Origin: Casuarius casuarius
Lineage: Eukaryota > Chordata > Aves > Casuariiformes > Casuariidae
Assembly (NCBI GenBank): GCA_003342895.1
Contig: PTFA01000011.1
Coordinates: forward strand, 8,767,081 to 8,831,080
DNA length: 64,000 nt
Reading direction: 5' to 3'
Below the pieces are notes generated by a model, which was not told the DNA's origin, searched no databases, and saw nothing but the letters and a program-made list of their open reading frames with translations. The translations under genes were made by a program, and so were the position numbers. Shown piece after piece: positions 34,442 through 47,749 of this stretch (position 1 is its first letter; every line of letters begins with the position of its first letter).

Positions 34442-37400
34442 GAGAATAACCCAGAGTAGAAGCCAGATCTCACTTATTGGAAAGGGAATTTGTAGCCCAC
34501 TAAATGATAAAAAGCCTCTCTTTCCAGCCGTAATGGGCTGGAAATACTGTATTTTAAACCCGTCACTGTTCCAGGCTGAATATTGTTTGTCCTGTGCCTA
34601 AGGGAAGTGTCATTTGGAGTGGGGGCTGGATATTTTGGAGATAAAGGGGTAAAAAATGCCACAATGGAGGGAAAGAAAAGGAAATCTTTCCTGGTTGTTG
34701 GGGGGCAGGATTGCTTGGCTTTTCTGTTTTTGTTTTTGTTTTAAAGAAGTGATTGAAGCTGTTCAAATGTTAGGAAAGTTGGCCTTCAGGAAAATGGATT
34801 AGTGGGCACAGAACGGGAGAACAGATGAGCAGTCAGTAGTATGGGATGAATTAAACTTATGGAACAGTTACAAGCTTCATTACAAGATTTTAGATTTATT
34901 ACGTGACCTTGCAATATATTTGTCTTTAAAGCAATAAAAAATAAATGCAGACTCTTTGGGACAGAGAAGATGGCTTATTTAGGCATGCCGTATCTAGAAT
35001 ATTGTTGGTTCTACGAGGCAAAATGCTTAAATGTTTTTTGTGATTAAATTTATGGATCTAACCCAAACCAACAGAAATATTTGTCTCAGGATAACATGTA
35101 TAGTGGATATACAGAGAGAGAGAGGATGTCAGTGTGTCTATGCATGCAAAACTTTCTCATAAGGAGAATTTGCGCATGTTCTGTGATGTAGAAATACTCT
35201 TTTGAAAATTGAGGAAAAAAAGTAATTTAATAACATGCCATAGTTTGGCTGAAATGTATCATGATTTAAGTTCAAAATAACTGCAGACTCTTGTTTTGAA
35301 TACAGTTCAAGTAATGGGAAAGAAAGGATATTAGCAGAAAAAACAGCAGTCCTGGATCTCCCATTTATCTGACAATCACCAAAAGGACACTTTGATTTGA
35401 TATCTTGACATTTCTTTGTTTTATATATCTGGCTGGTATATATCCAGGAAGACACAGTACAGTTTCTTTGAACTCTGTTACTGAACATCTGTAAAAGTTT
35501 ACTTGGCACATGGTAGCAATTTTAAAGCTCTGTGTATGGCAAAGATGGGTATGTGTCTCTGTACATGAGTTAAACTGGTGAATCTACCGCATTTGTCTTA
35601 AACATTTTGTTTGTCCAGAGTGCTTTTCTTGAAATGGTATATCAAGTTAAAAATATTATATTGAGAAGATTTTTTTTTTTATGTGTAAGTGAACTTTCAA
35701 ACATAATGCCAAAAGTTGATCCTACCTTAGCTTTAGTCTTTTGGATCTATCTATATATAGAGAGAGGTATAGATACATGTATCATTCAACGTAGACAATG
35801 AGAATCAGTTTACTTTTATTTATAAAAGTGATCTGCAGCTAAACAGTTTAATTTTCTGATTTGCATACACTAATATAAGTGAGAATGTTTGGATTGCTAG
35901 CACTGCATGAATGACAATGTAAATCCCAATTTTCCTCAAACATTAAACTTTGTGATTTTTTTTTTAATATAACCCAATCATGGTCCTTCATTTTCCCAGG
36001 ATCTAATGATAGACACTTTTCATGAAAGTATACAGATATTTTCTTAAAATCTATTTCCTATTTCTCTCATTGGGATAAAAGGTTTGCTAGTGATAAATGT
36101 ATGTTTTGAGACTCAGTTCCCGTTTCAGGGGACCTCACATAAAACCAGCAGGCTCTGGGCAGTTGCAAGGAACTTCTTGTATGGTAGTTGGTAGATTCAG
36201 GACCTTTTTGCCCTTATATTCATTCTATTTATTTTAAAAGATAGGCAGTACAATTTAATTGGTACAGAATTCTGCTACCTCATGTGGAAAACTGTCAGCT
36301 GTACTGCAGCTGAGTACCATGATGGACAGCATGCTCCCAGCCTTGAGTCGCCTCTGGGGATTGCCTCACTTTACAGAGTGGCACAAGTCATTGCAAATAA
36401 CTCGGAAGCGGAAAAGGAGGCCTGCAGGAACAGCTCATGGAAGGGGACACGGAAAGGTGGTCATGGGCAAGGCCAGAGGCAGAGGAGTATGGGCAAGGAA
36501 TAGGGAGGGAATGCCTCTACTTTGAGGTTGGATTCAGCATTTGGCAGTATATACTTGTTTGGTTTAGGCTGAAGCTTCAGTTTTGAATTTTGTGTGATAA
36601 AAACATTTTGAATTGTTGATTTAAATCATTAACAAATCAGTCTGCCCTCTTAAAAGAGGTTATTTTTGCCACTCACCAAGCATTTGTTTCGAAATGAAGA
36701 ACACCAGATTTTGGTACATCCTACAAATGTATTATCCATTTGGGTTATAACTGGTGATAATTTGTAGCCACAGAGCTAATGCTGAAACATAGCACGAAAG
36801 CACTTGCTGCTTTCAGAGAGTTACTTACATTCTAGTAGTAGGTCCATGAATAAATGCAGAGCTTATGGTGTTACATTTCCATCAATGTTTACAAAAATAG
36901 CTGTATTTTGCAATAATTTGCTATGCAAATTTGTGTTTCATAAGATCTGCTCTCAAAGCTCTGACATTTGCCTTTGTAATTTTGTGGTAGAATCTTCAGA
37001 AAATATTGTGCTTAAACTGAGTGAAAAATGCAACACGTTTTACTCTCCCTCCCTGTGGGGAAAAATATAGTGCAGATCCTTGATGTTGATGTTCTGAGAG
37101 TCCAGTATTTGCATTAGGAAATACTTCATGTCTCCTAGTGGGAATAATTAAACTGGATTCCTGTGGTGTGAATGGATGCCACAGCATTTATTGTGCTCCA
37201 TTTTTTCATGTGTGATTGAGCAGCTTTGTAGTGAGAGAATAAAGGTGAGATGTGTGCAAGTTTATCTGTGTACTAGGTTTCAATTAGAGGAGGCATCAAT
37301 TCCCTCTACTTTTTCCAGGTCGGCTGAAGCTTGTATGCAAAGAACATGCTAATTTACTCCTCCAACACTACACTGAGACTGAGGGTTTTTTTTTTTAACC

Positions 37401-38889
37401 AACATTTTTTTGCCTCAGTTACTAGATATCTGGGAAACATACAGGTAAAAAAAGATGTAGCTAACAAGAACATCAGGAATAACTCCCAATGTACTTGCAA
37501 AAGAGTTCCTAACGCATAGTATTTGCTTTTCGATGATCACGCAAGCTAATATACAGCACAGCTGAAAATCTCCAGGGAGCAAATGAGCTCAGCATCCTTT
37601 GGACAAAGAGGTTTAGTAGATGCACTGTTACTTTAAAAAAGATGTTATAATTGTATTAGGCTGCAAATGGTTTTGATGTCTTTAAAATAACCTTTGAAGA
37701 GCTCCAGCTTCCTGTGTGGTGATACGGTCAGCAGCGCTGTGTGTTCCAAGTGGTCGCATGCTCCAAATCACCTGCCATTAATGCTGCGGCGTGCCAAAAA
37801 AGTGAAAAAGTTCCTTTTTTTTGTGGCGGGGGATAGGAGATGGAAACCTAATGTCATTGGAGGTTGCAGTTTCTGTGAATGAGAAATAAGACTGAATCTT
37901 TGCAGATTGTTTTGGAAGAGCTTATCTTGCCTTCGTTCTGTTCTCACGCTTAAGAACCTTTACAGTAGGCTTGATTTATTTGGTGATTATGGCACTTCTG
38001 TGTAAACACAGTGTGCAAATTTTCTTTATTTTAAAGACAACTCAGCTATGGAGGAAATAGTGGGAAGCCAGTAGCAATAAAACTTTTTACCAAAACCAAG
38101 TAAAAAGTAGCACAAAATGTAAGCACTCATGAAAAATAAATCAAGTTATGACTAGTTACAGAGGCTGAACTCAAGCAATGCAGTTATATATTTATTTACA
38201 TGGGAAGGTTGGATTATGTGTGTTCTCTCCAAGTCGTACGGACCCAACGAAGCACAGGCATCTTTCCTTACTCCCTTTAAGGCAGCAGCCCTCAGCAAAG
38301 GGTGCGCTCCAGGCCCTGCCGGTCTCATCCAAGTGTGCTTTGCCGCCCGTGCAGTGCTCTGAATGAAGCAATGGTAATACCTAGAAGAAAGATGTCCGTG
38401 GAGCAATAGATTAGTAATTTAGCAAAGTTATTTTTTTTTTTCTGCGATGAAAGGTACGTCCAAAAAGATTGGCTCTTCTGTTCTTTAGGTTATAATCAGG
38501 CCAAGAGAGCAGCACGAATAGACAGGACACATGTTCCCCTTTGTTCATGAATGCTGAAATCAAGATCTGGGTTGTAACTGAATGTCCGTGAAACTAGAAA
38601 AATGATTGTTCTCAAAAAATTGTTCTCGAATAAATGCAACATGACTTTTAAATGCACAGGGTTTTATGCTTATGTTTTTATTAGGTCAGGATTATTTATC
38701 ATATTTTAATTTTGTGTGAGTGACAGAATTTGCAGCACTGCAACTTTTCTTTTGGTAGCAGGGATTAGATGTGGCTTATACCCCAAACTTTTCACTGATA
38801 TTTTGTGTGTTTTTTCATAGCAAATAATAATAGAGATGGAGAATTTGTGTTTTGGCTTTTCAGGTATAGCTCTGAAGGCTTTTTAGAAG
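34442..38889. other. Gene-free AT-rich stretch
   Basis: No exon or named repeat is recognised. A GC-richer, purine-rich block lies at 36259-36525, with an 88-codon frame ending in a basic Arg/Gly-rich tail. A second octamer ATGCAAAT occurs at 36923-36930, and a small CpG-containing patch lies at 38230-38360. Confidence 0.5.
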
Positions 38890-39060
38890 TATCATGGTTT
38901 CCATTTTGCTTGGAAACTGAGGCACCGAGATGTTCAGGGCATAAAGAAAGCTGAGTCAAACGAGGCAGCTCTTCAGCCTCCCAAAGCAGTGCCGTTTGAG
39001 TAGACCTGCTTGCTACCCCAGAGCTGCGACATGGGAAACTGGAGAAGAAATCCACTGTTT
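38890..39060 (+). mobile_element. MIR-like ancient SINE relic
   Basis: CCATTTTGCTTGGAAACTGAGGCACCGAGA (seen as CCATTTTGCTTGGAAACTGA then GGCACCGAGATG) corresponds to the MIR core wording 'CCATTTTACAGATGAGGAAACTGAGGCACAGAGA'. The downstream CAGAGCTGCGACATGGGAA may be the 'CAGAGCTGGGATTCGAA' block. The body between them is decayed. The orientation is that of the standard MIR consensus. Confidence 0.5.
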
Positions 39061-41289
39061 GATGTGGAGCGCTCTGAGCCCCGTGGGATTTAAACACTAA
39101 TCCTCTGTGTGACAACACTTAAATATTAGGCCTACAAATACTAGGGTGATGAGTGTGGTGTAAGTGTTTGGATAGATAAAAATAGAGTAAACTGTTAGAA
39201 TGGCTCAATTTTTTAACATCTTAAAAAAAAAAAAAATCTCAGAAAGACAAGATACTACCAATGCCAAGAACAGCTCTGAAAGGATGTCAAGATAGTGTTA
39301 CTATCAACATGATCATTTGTGGTGCTCCGTTAAAAAAAAATTCAGCTGAGAGGCAACTTTTATTCATTCTATCCCCTTGGGACACACGGACTAGTGACAA
39401 CTTGTCGAGCTCAGCTGTGTGTGGTCTAATTCACTTCATTTACCAAGATCAGTCAACACTCATTAGAAGTAAACTTCAGCACTTAGTTCAGATTCAGTAA
39501 ACAGGTTTATTAGTTTGGGTGATATACTCTCAAGCCGACAGCCTCACCCAGATGACACAGCAATCTGGGTGTAACAAAGAGAGAAACTATTCAGAAACCC
39601 TTTTATTATTTTAGTGCCACCGAAATGGATTTCAGTTTTATAAATTACTGGTTTGGCTCTTCCACTGAAATTCTGCTCTTACAGACCCAAGATTCACTCA
39701 TCTGATCTAGGTGTAAGTTCAGAAAACTGTTCAGTCACATGATTACAACTGTCTAATGCAATCCTAGATATAGACCAGAATCTGAGGTTTTATTAGTCGT
39801 TCCACACTGGAATTAGTGAAATGAGTTAATTTGTAGAACCGTATATGATCCATTAGTGATGGCAAAGTACTTTAACACAAAACTCTGTGGAATGTGTTAG
39901 ATACACATGGAACTCATTACACATATGAATGCATTTGTACTTGAGCTACAAGTTTGTTTCAGGAAGCAGTTTTTAACGTCTTCAAAATCGTAACAGGCTA
40001 AAGCCAAAGAAAACCAAGGGAGAGCAGTCTTAAATAATGCTTGGAAATCTGGTACCTTCCACCAGTGTATTCAACTAAAAAATCATAAATAGTTATCCAG
40101 AGCAATAAATGAGTAAATGAGGAATGAAATTTCATCCAAAATTTTGAATTTGCTTTGTTGATTTAAGCTTGGTGGTTGGCCATATTTTAACATTTTTTAT
40201 TCCCTTACCCATACTTTTCTTTGAAAAAGCCTTCAACAATGTCTTGTGATGGATGAACTGTTACACTGTTACAGAATCAGAGCCACAGCAGCTCGCCCTA
40301 GCATTAGCTGAAAAATGTTTTCAGGTAAATTACATAAGAGCTGGCCTGTGCAGGAGTTTTTTAAAATGCTTGGAATAGAACCACGGTATGCTTGGAAGCA
40401 GGTATGTCTGGAAACAGGTTCATGTGTTAGTGCCAGTAGTACTGTTACGAGCCCAAGCCGCCTCTGAAACTGGGAGCACAAAAAGCTACTGTTGGGAGAT
40501 GGGGAACTATCAGTATTTTTAATGGATTGCCTGCTATTTTGGAACTGCTGCTTAAGACAGAGTAGACCTGAAGGAAAGTTTGTGGGTTGAATGATTATTT
40601 GGACAGTTTCCTACATTCTTTTGCCCAGTGCCCATCATCTCAGTGCAGCTAAACTGTTGCCAGTTCCTGCAGTTTGATTGAGAGTTTCATGATATGTAGT
40701 ATTTTTCTTAAAGGTCTAACTCTTAAAGAGGCTGCATGGGAGTTTCTGGAAAACATTATGGAGTTTCATTGGCTTTGTTTTTGTAATTTAGTGGCCCCTG
40801 TGATTGAGAAAAGAGGCTAGAAAACAGGGAGACAGTGCACATAGCTAAGACAGCAGGAAGCCAGACAAGGAGCGTGTAGATGTGTGTGTTTGTGTGTGCA
40901 TATATAAATATGTGCAGCAAGTTTTAAGCATGCAGGGAGGTGGAACTGTTGAATCACGGTTTGGAGATTTTGCATGTGAAAAATTGCTGCCTGGCAGCAA
41001 GAAAGATTTCTCCAGATCATGGTTCACAATCTGCATTGAATCAGATCATTCAATGTGTAGTTTCTGAGCAGATTATGAATTATTATCCTGTCACCCAAAT
41101 TTGTCATTATTTAGGCATTATGGAAACATGGTACTGCCTGTGGAAGGACGCAATGCTTGTGTGTAGTCCAGCTTCATGAATATATTAAACCACTCTCTTG
41201 TTCCTGTGACTTCTTGCAGCTATTCCTGAATTTTAAAACTATCTGACTTTAATTCATATTAACATATTTAATTGTAACTTTAAAGTAGT
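39061..41289. other. Gene-free AT-rich stretch
   Basis: Includes an A14 run at 39223-39236 and a GT-rich patch near 40878-40910. No exon, RNA gene or named repeat is recognised. Confidence 0.55.
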
Positions 41290-41720
41290 GCAATAATTAG
41301 AGTACACACAACATCAGCAGAGCTACAGTAAGCTTTTTAAAAATGTAAGTTTAATTAGAGCATACATAAATCTGTAGCCTGGACTCAAAAGTGCTGACAG
41401 CCTCATTATCCATTAAAAATCTGTGATGTAAAGTCCTCTCATATTTTGCTCCAGAAATCGGACAGCCATTTACTCTGTAGGATTTGACAGTACGAGAGCA
41501 ACTGAAAGGATGAGTTTCCGATTATGGTACTTTTCATCGAAATCTGCATCAGTTATTAATCCCATGCTCCCATTAGAACAGGTGAATGGAAATTATCAGA
41601 TCCATATTACATAAATAATGCTAATGCTTTTTATGTCAAAAACAGACAATAGAAAATCTCACTTACATGGTTTCAATATGATTTAAAAATCTCTTGAATG
41701 ACCAGTTCATAGGCTTTCAT
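41290..41720. promoter_or_regulatory. Candidate conserved non-coding element
   Basis: The block carries many homeodomain-type ATTA/TAAT cores, including AATTAGAGTACACA at 41295 and AATTAGAGCATACA at 41353, a repeated motif 58 bases apart. Further along it has GTTATTAATCCC and AATAATGCTAATGC, with retained CpGs (ATCGGACAG, GTACGAGAGC, TTTCCGATTATGG, TCATCGAAATC). Such texture is typical of ancient developmental enhancers in gene deserts. There is no direct proof from one sequence; alignment with other vertebrates is the decisive test. Confidence 0.3.
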
Positions 41721-42718
41721 TCGAGAATTTAATGCGAGTGTAACAAATACAGTGAAGCATCTTGTTAATATTTTCTCTGGTCAACGCATTGCTAGTGTGG
41801 TCAAAGACAAGGGGTCTGTCTTAGTGGCAAAAATATGACCTTACACAAAGAAAGCTATGAACAAGTTGAATTTGTTAACATATGTGCATGGACTTTGGCA
41901 GTGTGAAGAAGATGGAAGGATTTTCATTAACATAAAACCATTTTAGTCTTTCATGGGCTCAAAGTGATCTAAATCCTCTCAGTACTTATCCAAGTTTAGA
42001 TTTAGGTCATGTTCTAGGTCTGTTTGAGGTATTTGTATGGCCTTCATCTTTCTAAAGTTTTCCAAGCTTTAATTTTGTGGTAAGCCATGCGTTTTCACAG
42101 GCAAGAAGCTGGGGCTAGAGAAACTACAGGTATGTTTGCACTGCAGAGGCAATCAGTGTGGTTCTGTGCCCAGATATGTAAGCTCAGACGAGTAGGTTTA
42201 TTAACCCAGGTGCTGTACTGAAATGATGTGGCTGCACTGATTTCAGGCCTGCGGTGTAATCCCCGCATCTCCGGTTTGGCAGGAGCCAGCTTGGGAGTCT
42301 GCGGGAGGCAGAGCCACCCTAAACAGGTCAGGCAAAGTGACACCGGAAATGTTTGGTGACCCAGGAGTGAAATCAGATGCCCCAAGGGAGTGCTGTACGC
42401 AGCAGACAACCCTATGTGATCTCTCTTCGAAACTGCTGAGTTTTTGGAAGCTTCCAACAGACAGAGTAAAAGTTAGTCATGAAACAACACTGAATTTACC
42501 TGACCAATCAAGTCCTGGTACTGATAGGGAAATACTTATCCATTAAAACAGTTTTGAAGAATTTACCATTTCTTGGAAGCACCAAGAGATTAATGTATCT
42601 CTGTGTCCCTGAAGTACCATGTGAATACTGCTAAATCCCACTGCACACACATCCAGCTTCTTTTGTGAACACAGCATCAAAAATACAGCCCACGTCATAA
42701 TATGTTTTAATATAAACT
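41721..42718. other. Gene-free stretch
   Basis: Unique sequence. A GC-richer patch at 42240-42460 gives a 120-codon minus-strand frame with no recognisable motif. Confidence 0.5.
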
Positions 42719-42950
42719 ACAAGTACTACTTTAATATATTAAATTATATATTAAATATATTAATATATATTAATATATATTATATAAAATTAATTAATAT
42801 ATATTATATATAAATATATAATTTATATTTATAAAAATATGTATTTTTATATAGATATATAATATATTTTATATATTTTTATATTGTATTATATATATTT
42901 ATATTATGTATATTATGTATTATATATACTAAATTAAATATAATATGTTT
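42719..42950. repeat. Extreme AT block with TATA-type palindromes
   Basis: About 230 bases almost entirely of A and T, made of overlapping words such as AATATATATTAATATATATT and TTTATATTATGTATTATATA. Large parts are self-complementary and could extrude cruciforms. It behaves as an unstable AT minisatellite and is a likely place for length polymorphism and assembly error. Confidence 0.9.
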
Positions 42951-45900
42951 GCTAAAGGAAAGAATTTTGACAATATCACTGTAAAAGAGACAATTTTCAA
43001 CACCAAACACTCAGAGCAGCTCGAAGCCTAAAACTGTTTCATGCTAAATTACACAGGTAATAATTCTTGCACAGGACAAAGCTCGTAAATAAGAATAGGG
43101 TGAACTGTCAGTACTTCCTTTTGATTATTTAGAAAATCCAAAAGCTTATTGTTTGAGATATTGTTCTGAAAGACACATTAAAAGTTTCTTCATGAATTAC
43201 AAAGTGGAGATTTGAATTTGATTGCTGACCTCTCAGGTGAAAGGCAATTTATATGAGCCACCATATGCATATGCTGTTAGTGTCAGATGCTGATACCCCT
43301 TCATTCTCTGTTTTGTTAGGGACACGTTTTGATTTGTGAGAGGCAATTTAAGTATAGTTAATGTGACATTCCCTAAATTAAAATGGATATTTGTTGAAGT
43401 TATTCAGTGATTCCAGTCGAATACAGAAACAATCCACAAAGCTTCTGAATTTGATAGTTTCTTCAGAGTAAAACTATTTTCAACTATTCTCAAAGGGAAG
43501 TAGGTAAATCAGACAGAACTGTGGCAAAGGCAAGGTGAGGAAGAAACCACTAAATCTATGCTTGGCTTAACCAGAGATAAGTGGCTAAAACCCTGCACCA
43601 CAAACTGATTTTTGGACTGTGGGGAGTAATGAAGAGGTTATGCCTCAGACTAACTTTCACTATGAAGACAGAAAGTAAATTTTTCTGTTTTATCCTTCTC
43701 CACTCCACTCTTAGGGCAAGTATCAGAAAGTGTAAGAGGATGACAGAGACTTTTTAGCCATCAGCTAAGTCTGCAGGCGTTAGGCCAGTACATGGGGATG
43801 AAATGGGTCTTCTGATTCATTGAGACAGAGGCACTTGCCTGTAGGAGAGAAGGTCAGCATCTCAGGAACCCACCTTGTACGAGTGATCCTTGACGGCCTG
43901 GTTTGGGGAGGAATGTAGCCCAATGTATGTTACAGTATTGTCTCAGTTGCCAGTAAAGCTGAACTGCAAAGAGAGCATGAGCCCAGCCGGCAGCTGTGGC
44001 TGTGCACTCTGCAGAGGAACATGTGAGGCCTGGATCTCCTCTGCCCATTTAAAGAAAAGTAACACTATGAACTGCTGATTACTGTAAATGGTGGATTTAC
44101 TCTTCCCATCTATAACTCTCACTAATTATGGTTTTTTATTGTTAAATATTTGTCAGATGTTTTTGATTACTGTATTCTTAAATGAGCATAAACAGAACAC
44201 ATACTTGAGGTTGGCAGGAAGAACAGTTCCATCCCTCTTCATAGTCAGAAATAATATGGGAATATGCTTACATAACAGTACAAACACTACATGCAGTGTC
44301 TTAAATAATTGCATATTCTGTTCTCTGTCAACATTCAGACATCCTGGGGCAAAAAGCACGCTATGCCATGTGATACCAGGCAAACCAGATGAAAAGACAC
44401 ATTAGGCCAACTTTATATTTTCATAAATATTAAAAAACAAACACATTATCTCAGCTGTTGCAGCAGAAGGATCAGTTGTTCAGTGCAAGAAATATCAGTG
44501 ACTGAAGTCATTTCCTGATAGTGTTACACATTTTACAACTCTGAATAAAAGGAATTATTTTACTTAATATGTTCTGCAACTTTTTCCTTAAGTCATTAAT
44601 TTTTCATGCTTTCAAAATGATGTAACTTACTGTTTAAAATTTGTTTCCGTGCATTGTTCTATTATCTTGTAGCAAATCACAAGAGAAAATTGTATAACTA
44701 TTATGTAAAAGAGTCATCTTTGTTTCTGTTATTTAAGCGGAAAATCAGTAATAGACTTAGGGAGTTTAAGACTCAATAATTATCTTCTAAGCTGTCTTTT
44801 CTTGTGTTTACATGGGCAAGGCATTTCCTCTATTGCTTCTTCTATCTAGCCTAACACAGAGCAGATGACTTGCAGTGTGACTTATAAAGAGACATCTGAG
44901 AAAATATGGTTGACTTCAGTTGCAGTTTACATCCTACATTGATGTTTATTCCCTTTCTGACATATATATGCTATTTACCATGAATAGCAAAGCAGTGGAC
45001 CTAAACAATAGTTAGGGAATCATCTGTAAAAAACGATCAGTAGTGCTGTCAGGGCCTGGTGATGGAAGGACAGGTCGCAGTGAGTGCCAACAGGCTTTTG
45101 TGCAGCAACCACTCACCTTACAAGATCTTCAGCTGTGAAACATCAAATGGATCCTGTATTTCTTTAAAAAGTGCTGCTAACTTTAATTTTTTTATTTCCA
45201 GTAGCTTCCCTTAACCTAGAACCATCAACATCTGAATTTTGTGAGTAATGAGGCTCAGGGTAGCTAATCTATATCTAGTCCCCAGTCTCAAGTTGACTTT
45301 GAGTTATTCTTCCTTCTCTACTGGTAGGATTAGATGTAGTGGAGCCCTAGAGATAGGTGATATCAGCATGGTGTCCCAGTGTGACAAATATGCCTCTCAG
45401 TCTTTTTTGTATCCATGCTGAATAAGAAGAAAATGAGTATTATATGTACCCAAGCAACACAAAACTAGGACAAAAAGTCTGCTTTAAGATAGGAAACAGA
45501 AAAGTACTATTGCTTAGACTATAGAAGGTGGGCAATACTTGTCTCTGGCCTGTGCTTACCTCACTGGGATTTGCTGAGGTGCAGATTCTGGCACCCCTCA
45601 CAAGAGCAGCGTTTAATGCACGTAAGACACCTGTTAACTTTGGTCCTTCTGCTTCTCGTATACAAAAGCCTATGGCGATGAAGGACTTGACAAGCCGGAA
45701 AAATAACGCAGTGCATAGTGCCACCTGCTTCTCCTGGCTTCTGGGTGCCTGATGGAAGCTCTTTAGCCCAGATATTTCTCAGTGGAGGTAAAGGCAGTTT
45801 GTTTTTCATTACTCCTCTTAGTATATTCTGACAGATAGATAGAAGTTCTGTTCCTCCCCTTCCTGTTCTCTGTATTAAGCTATTGGTTTTGATAGAAATC

Positions 45901-46831
45901 ACTGTTGTCACTTACACAATGGGACTCTGTGGTCTTCTAGCTTTAGATAGTTTCTCTTCTAAGCTCTCCATCCTTTGTCCTTGGTTCTGTGTCTCCCTCT
46001 TTCCCTGTCAGGTCTCCCAGTCTTGATCATATGGTAGTGAACTCAGTGCCATAGTTGAAGACAAATGCCAATATACATCAATTCAAATTAATAGCTAGAG
46101 TTTTTTTTGTTTGTTTTGCTTTGTATTTAAGAGTAAGCAGGACCCTTTGGGAGTAACCTAAATGTTAAAAAAACCCTCAACTAACAGCAACAGTACTCAA
46201 TGATTTTTTTAGAGTATGATGTGAAATAATTATAAGAACAAAAAAACCCCACAACTTGGTAGAATCTCACTGAACAGACATGTAAGGGAGAACAATTCCT
46301 GGACAAAAGTAGATGGAACAAGGCGTAGTAGCTAAGGAAGAAAACCGAGAGTGGGGTGGGTAGGAGTTGAGTGATTTGGAGAACGGATGTCCCTCAGTGC
46401 CCCTTCTGTGGGCATGGTCTGAGGCAGTCGCTGGTGAGGAAAAAGGACACTGCTCTTGATGCCTTACCTTCATCCCCTTAAAATGCAAGCTGTGGTTCCA
46501 GCTGGTCCCTCATGGGGTCCAATAAAAGTAACAGTAATAATAATTACAAGCAAAACTTTTTTATCCTGTCTGTGCTGAGATTGGTTGTCTTTTTTCTTCA
46601 CATGCAGGTTTAAAAGATTTTATCCAATGTATCTATCTTACCTTCAAAACTCTTCAACAACTTTAACTTAGTAAATATTATAGTGAATGTTTTTATTGTT
46701 TGCAGACGCTGAAAGTTTTTCACATGCTGATGCTTTATTAATACTTTCTCTACCTGAAAGTCCAATCTTTTCTTGTACCCTCAACAGAAAAATGTAATCT
46801 CACGTGAGAAAAATATATTGAAAATCCACAT
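42951..46831. other. Gene-free AT-rich stretch
   Basis: No exon or named repeat is recognised. Overlapping frames at 45440-45911 on both strands reflect a slightly GC-richer patch. The word GGCAATTTA recurs at about 43243 and 43342, each preceded by a GTGARAG-type word, but this is too short to call. Confidence 0.5.
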
Positions 46832-46850
46832 TGTGTGTGTGTGTGTGTGT
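46832..46850. repeat. (TG)n microsatellite
   Basis: About nine uninterrupted TG units flanked by ordinary AT-rich DNA. Confidence 0.9.
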
Positions 46851-47749
46851 ATAAAACAGCACATTTTAAATAGAAGTTAATATGGAACAGGAATTCTTTG
46901 TTTTCTTTCACTTTGTTTGGTCAACTGAAAAAGAACATCTGTACCATCATCCTCACTGCAGTTTTCCACCCTAGCAATTACCCACATGAGCAAAGATCAT
47001 GTGCTGTTTTAGAGAGCAGAGTATAATTGTACAGGGTTTCTGTTGATCTGGGTAATTTAGTGGAAAAACTCTGATTCGACTAAGCTTGCCAGAGGGTAGT
47101 AAGAGACACATTAGAAGGTTTACCTGTAATTTAGCTTTCTTTTAGGCTAGGTACAAATTGACATTTTTGTGTGCAGAAAAAGACATTAGAAAAAGATGTA
47201 TTATTCATAGATAGTTTTTCTTAATGGAAGCTAAAACTTTTTTAATGCATAATACATTCTCTGCAGGGCAAATGAGTCCTATATTTCACAAATGTCAAAT
47301 TTATTTAAATATTACAGAATTAGTTCCATTTTTGCTTCATTTAGCAATATATTTTCAAAATACACTCAGCATTGTGGGTTGTTTTGAAAATGCATTATCC
47401 AGTTAGCAATTGAATAAAATATTTATCTGGTATGTCGACATAAAGATGCAAGATCATTGTAGTGTAATTCTTTTTATAGAGGTTATAAACTGAGGTCAAA
47501 CTCAAATTTCCATTCATTCATAGCCACAAAACAAGGTTACTGGAAGGTCGCTTCTTCTGAATAAATAAGGCAGCATTTACGTTAGAAGACAATGAAAGCT
47601 GCTCTGTTGAATCTTTACCTTTAAGTGTTTATTCTTTGTGCAACTGCAGTGAATTACAGCAATTGCTGAATCACATTATCAGCATAATTTTGTGCTTTGC
47701 AAGCTATAGTAAAGAATCTAATCCAAGTATCATTGCAGTCATTGTGATG
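46851..47749. other. Gene-free AT-rich stretch
   Basis: Nothing recognisable as a gene or named repeat. Confidence 0.55.

Noticed and set aside
34201..34601. Tyr/Ile-rich frames on both strands
   Set aside because: Translations of the TA/CATA simple repeat at 34395-34441.
35138..35509. 123-codon minus frame
   Set aside because: No motif or conserved pattern; flanking sequence lacks exon features.
42095..42457. 120-codon minus frame
   Set aside because: Lies in a GC-richer patch, unrecognised peptide, no splice support.
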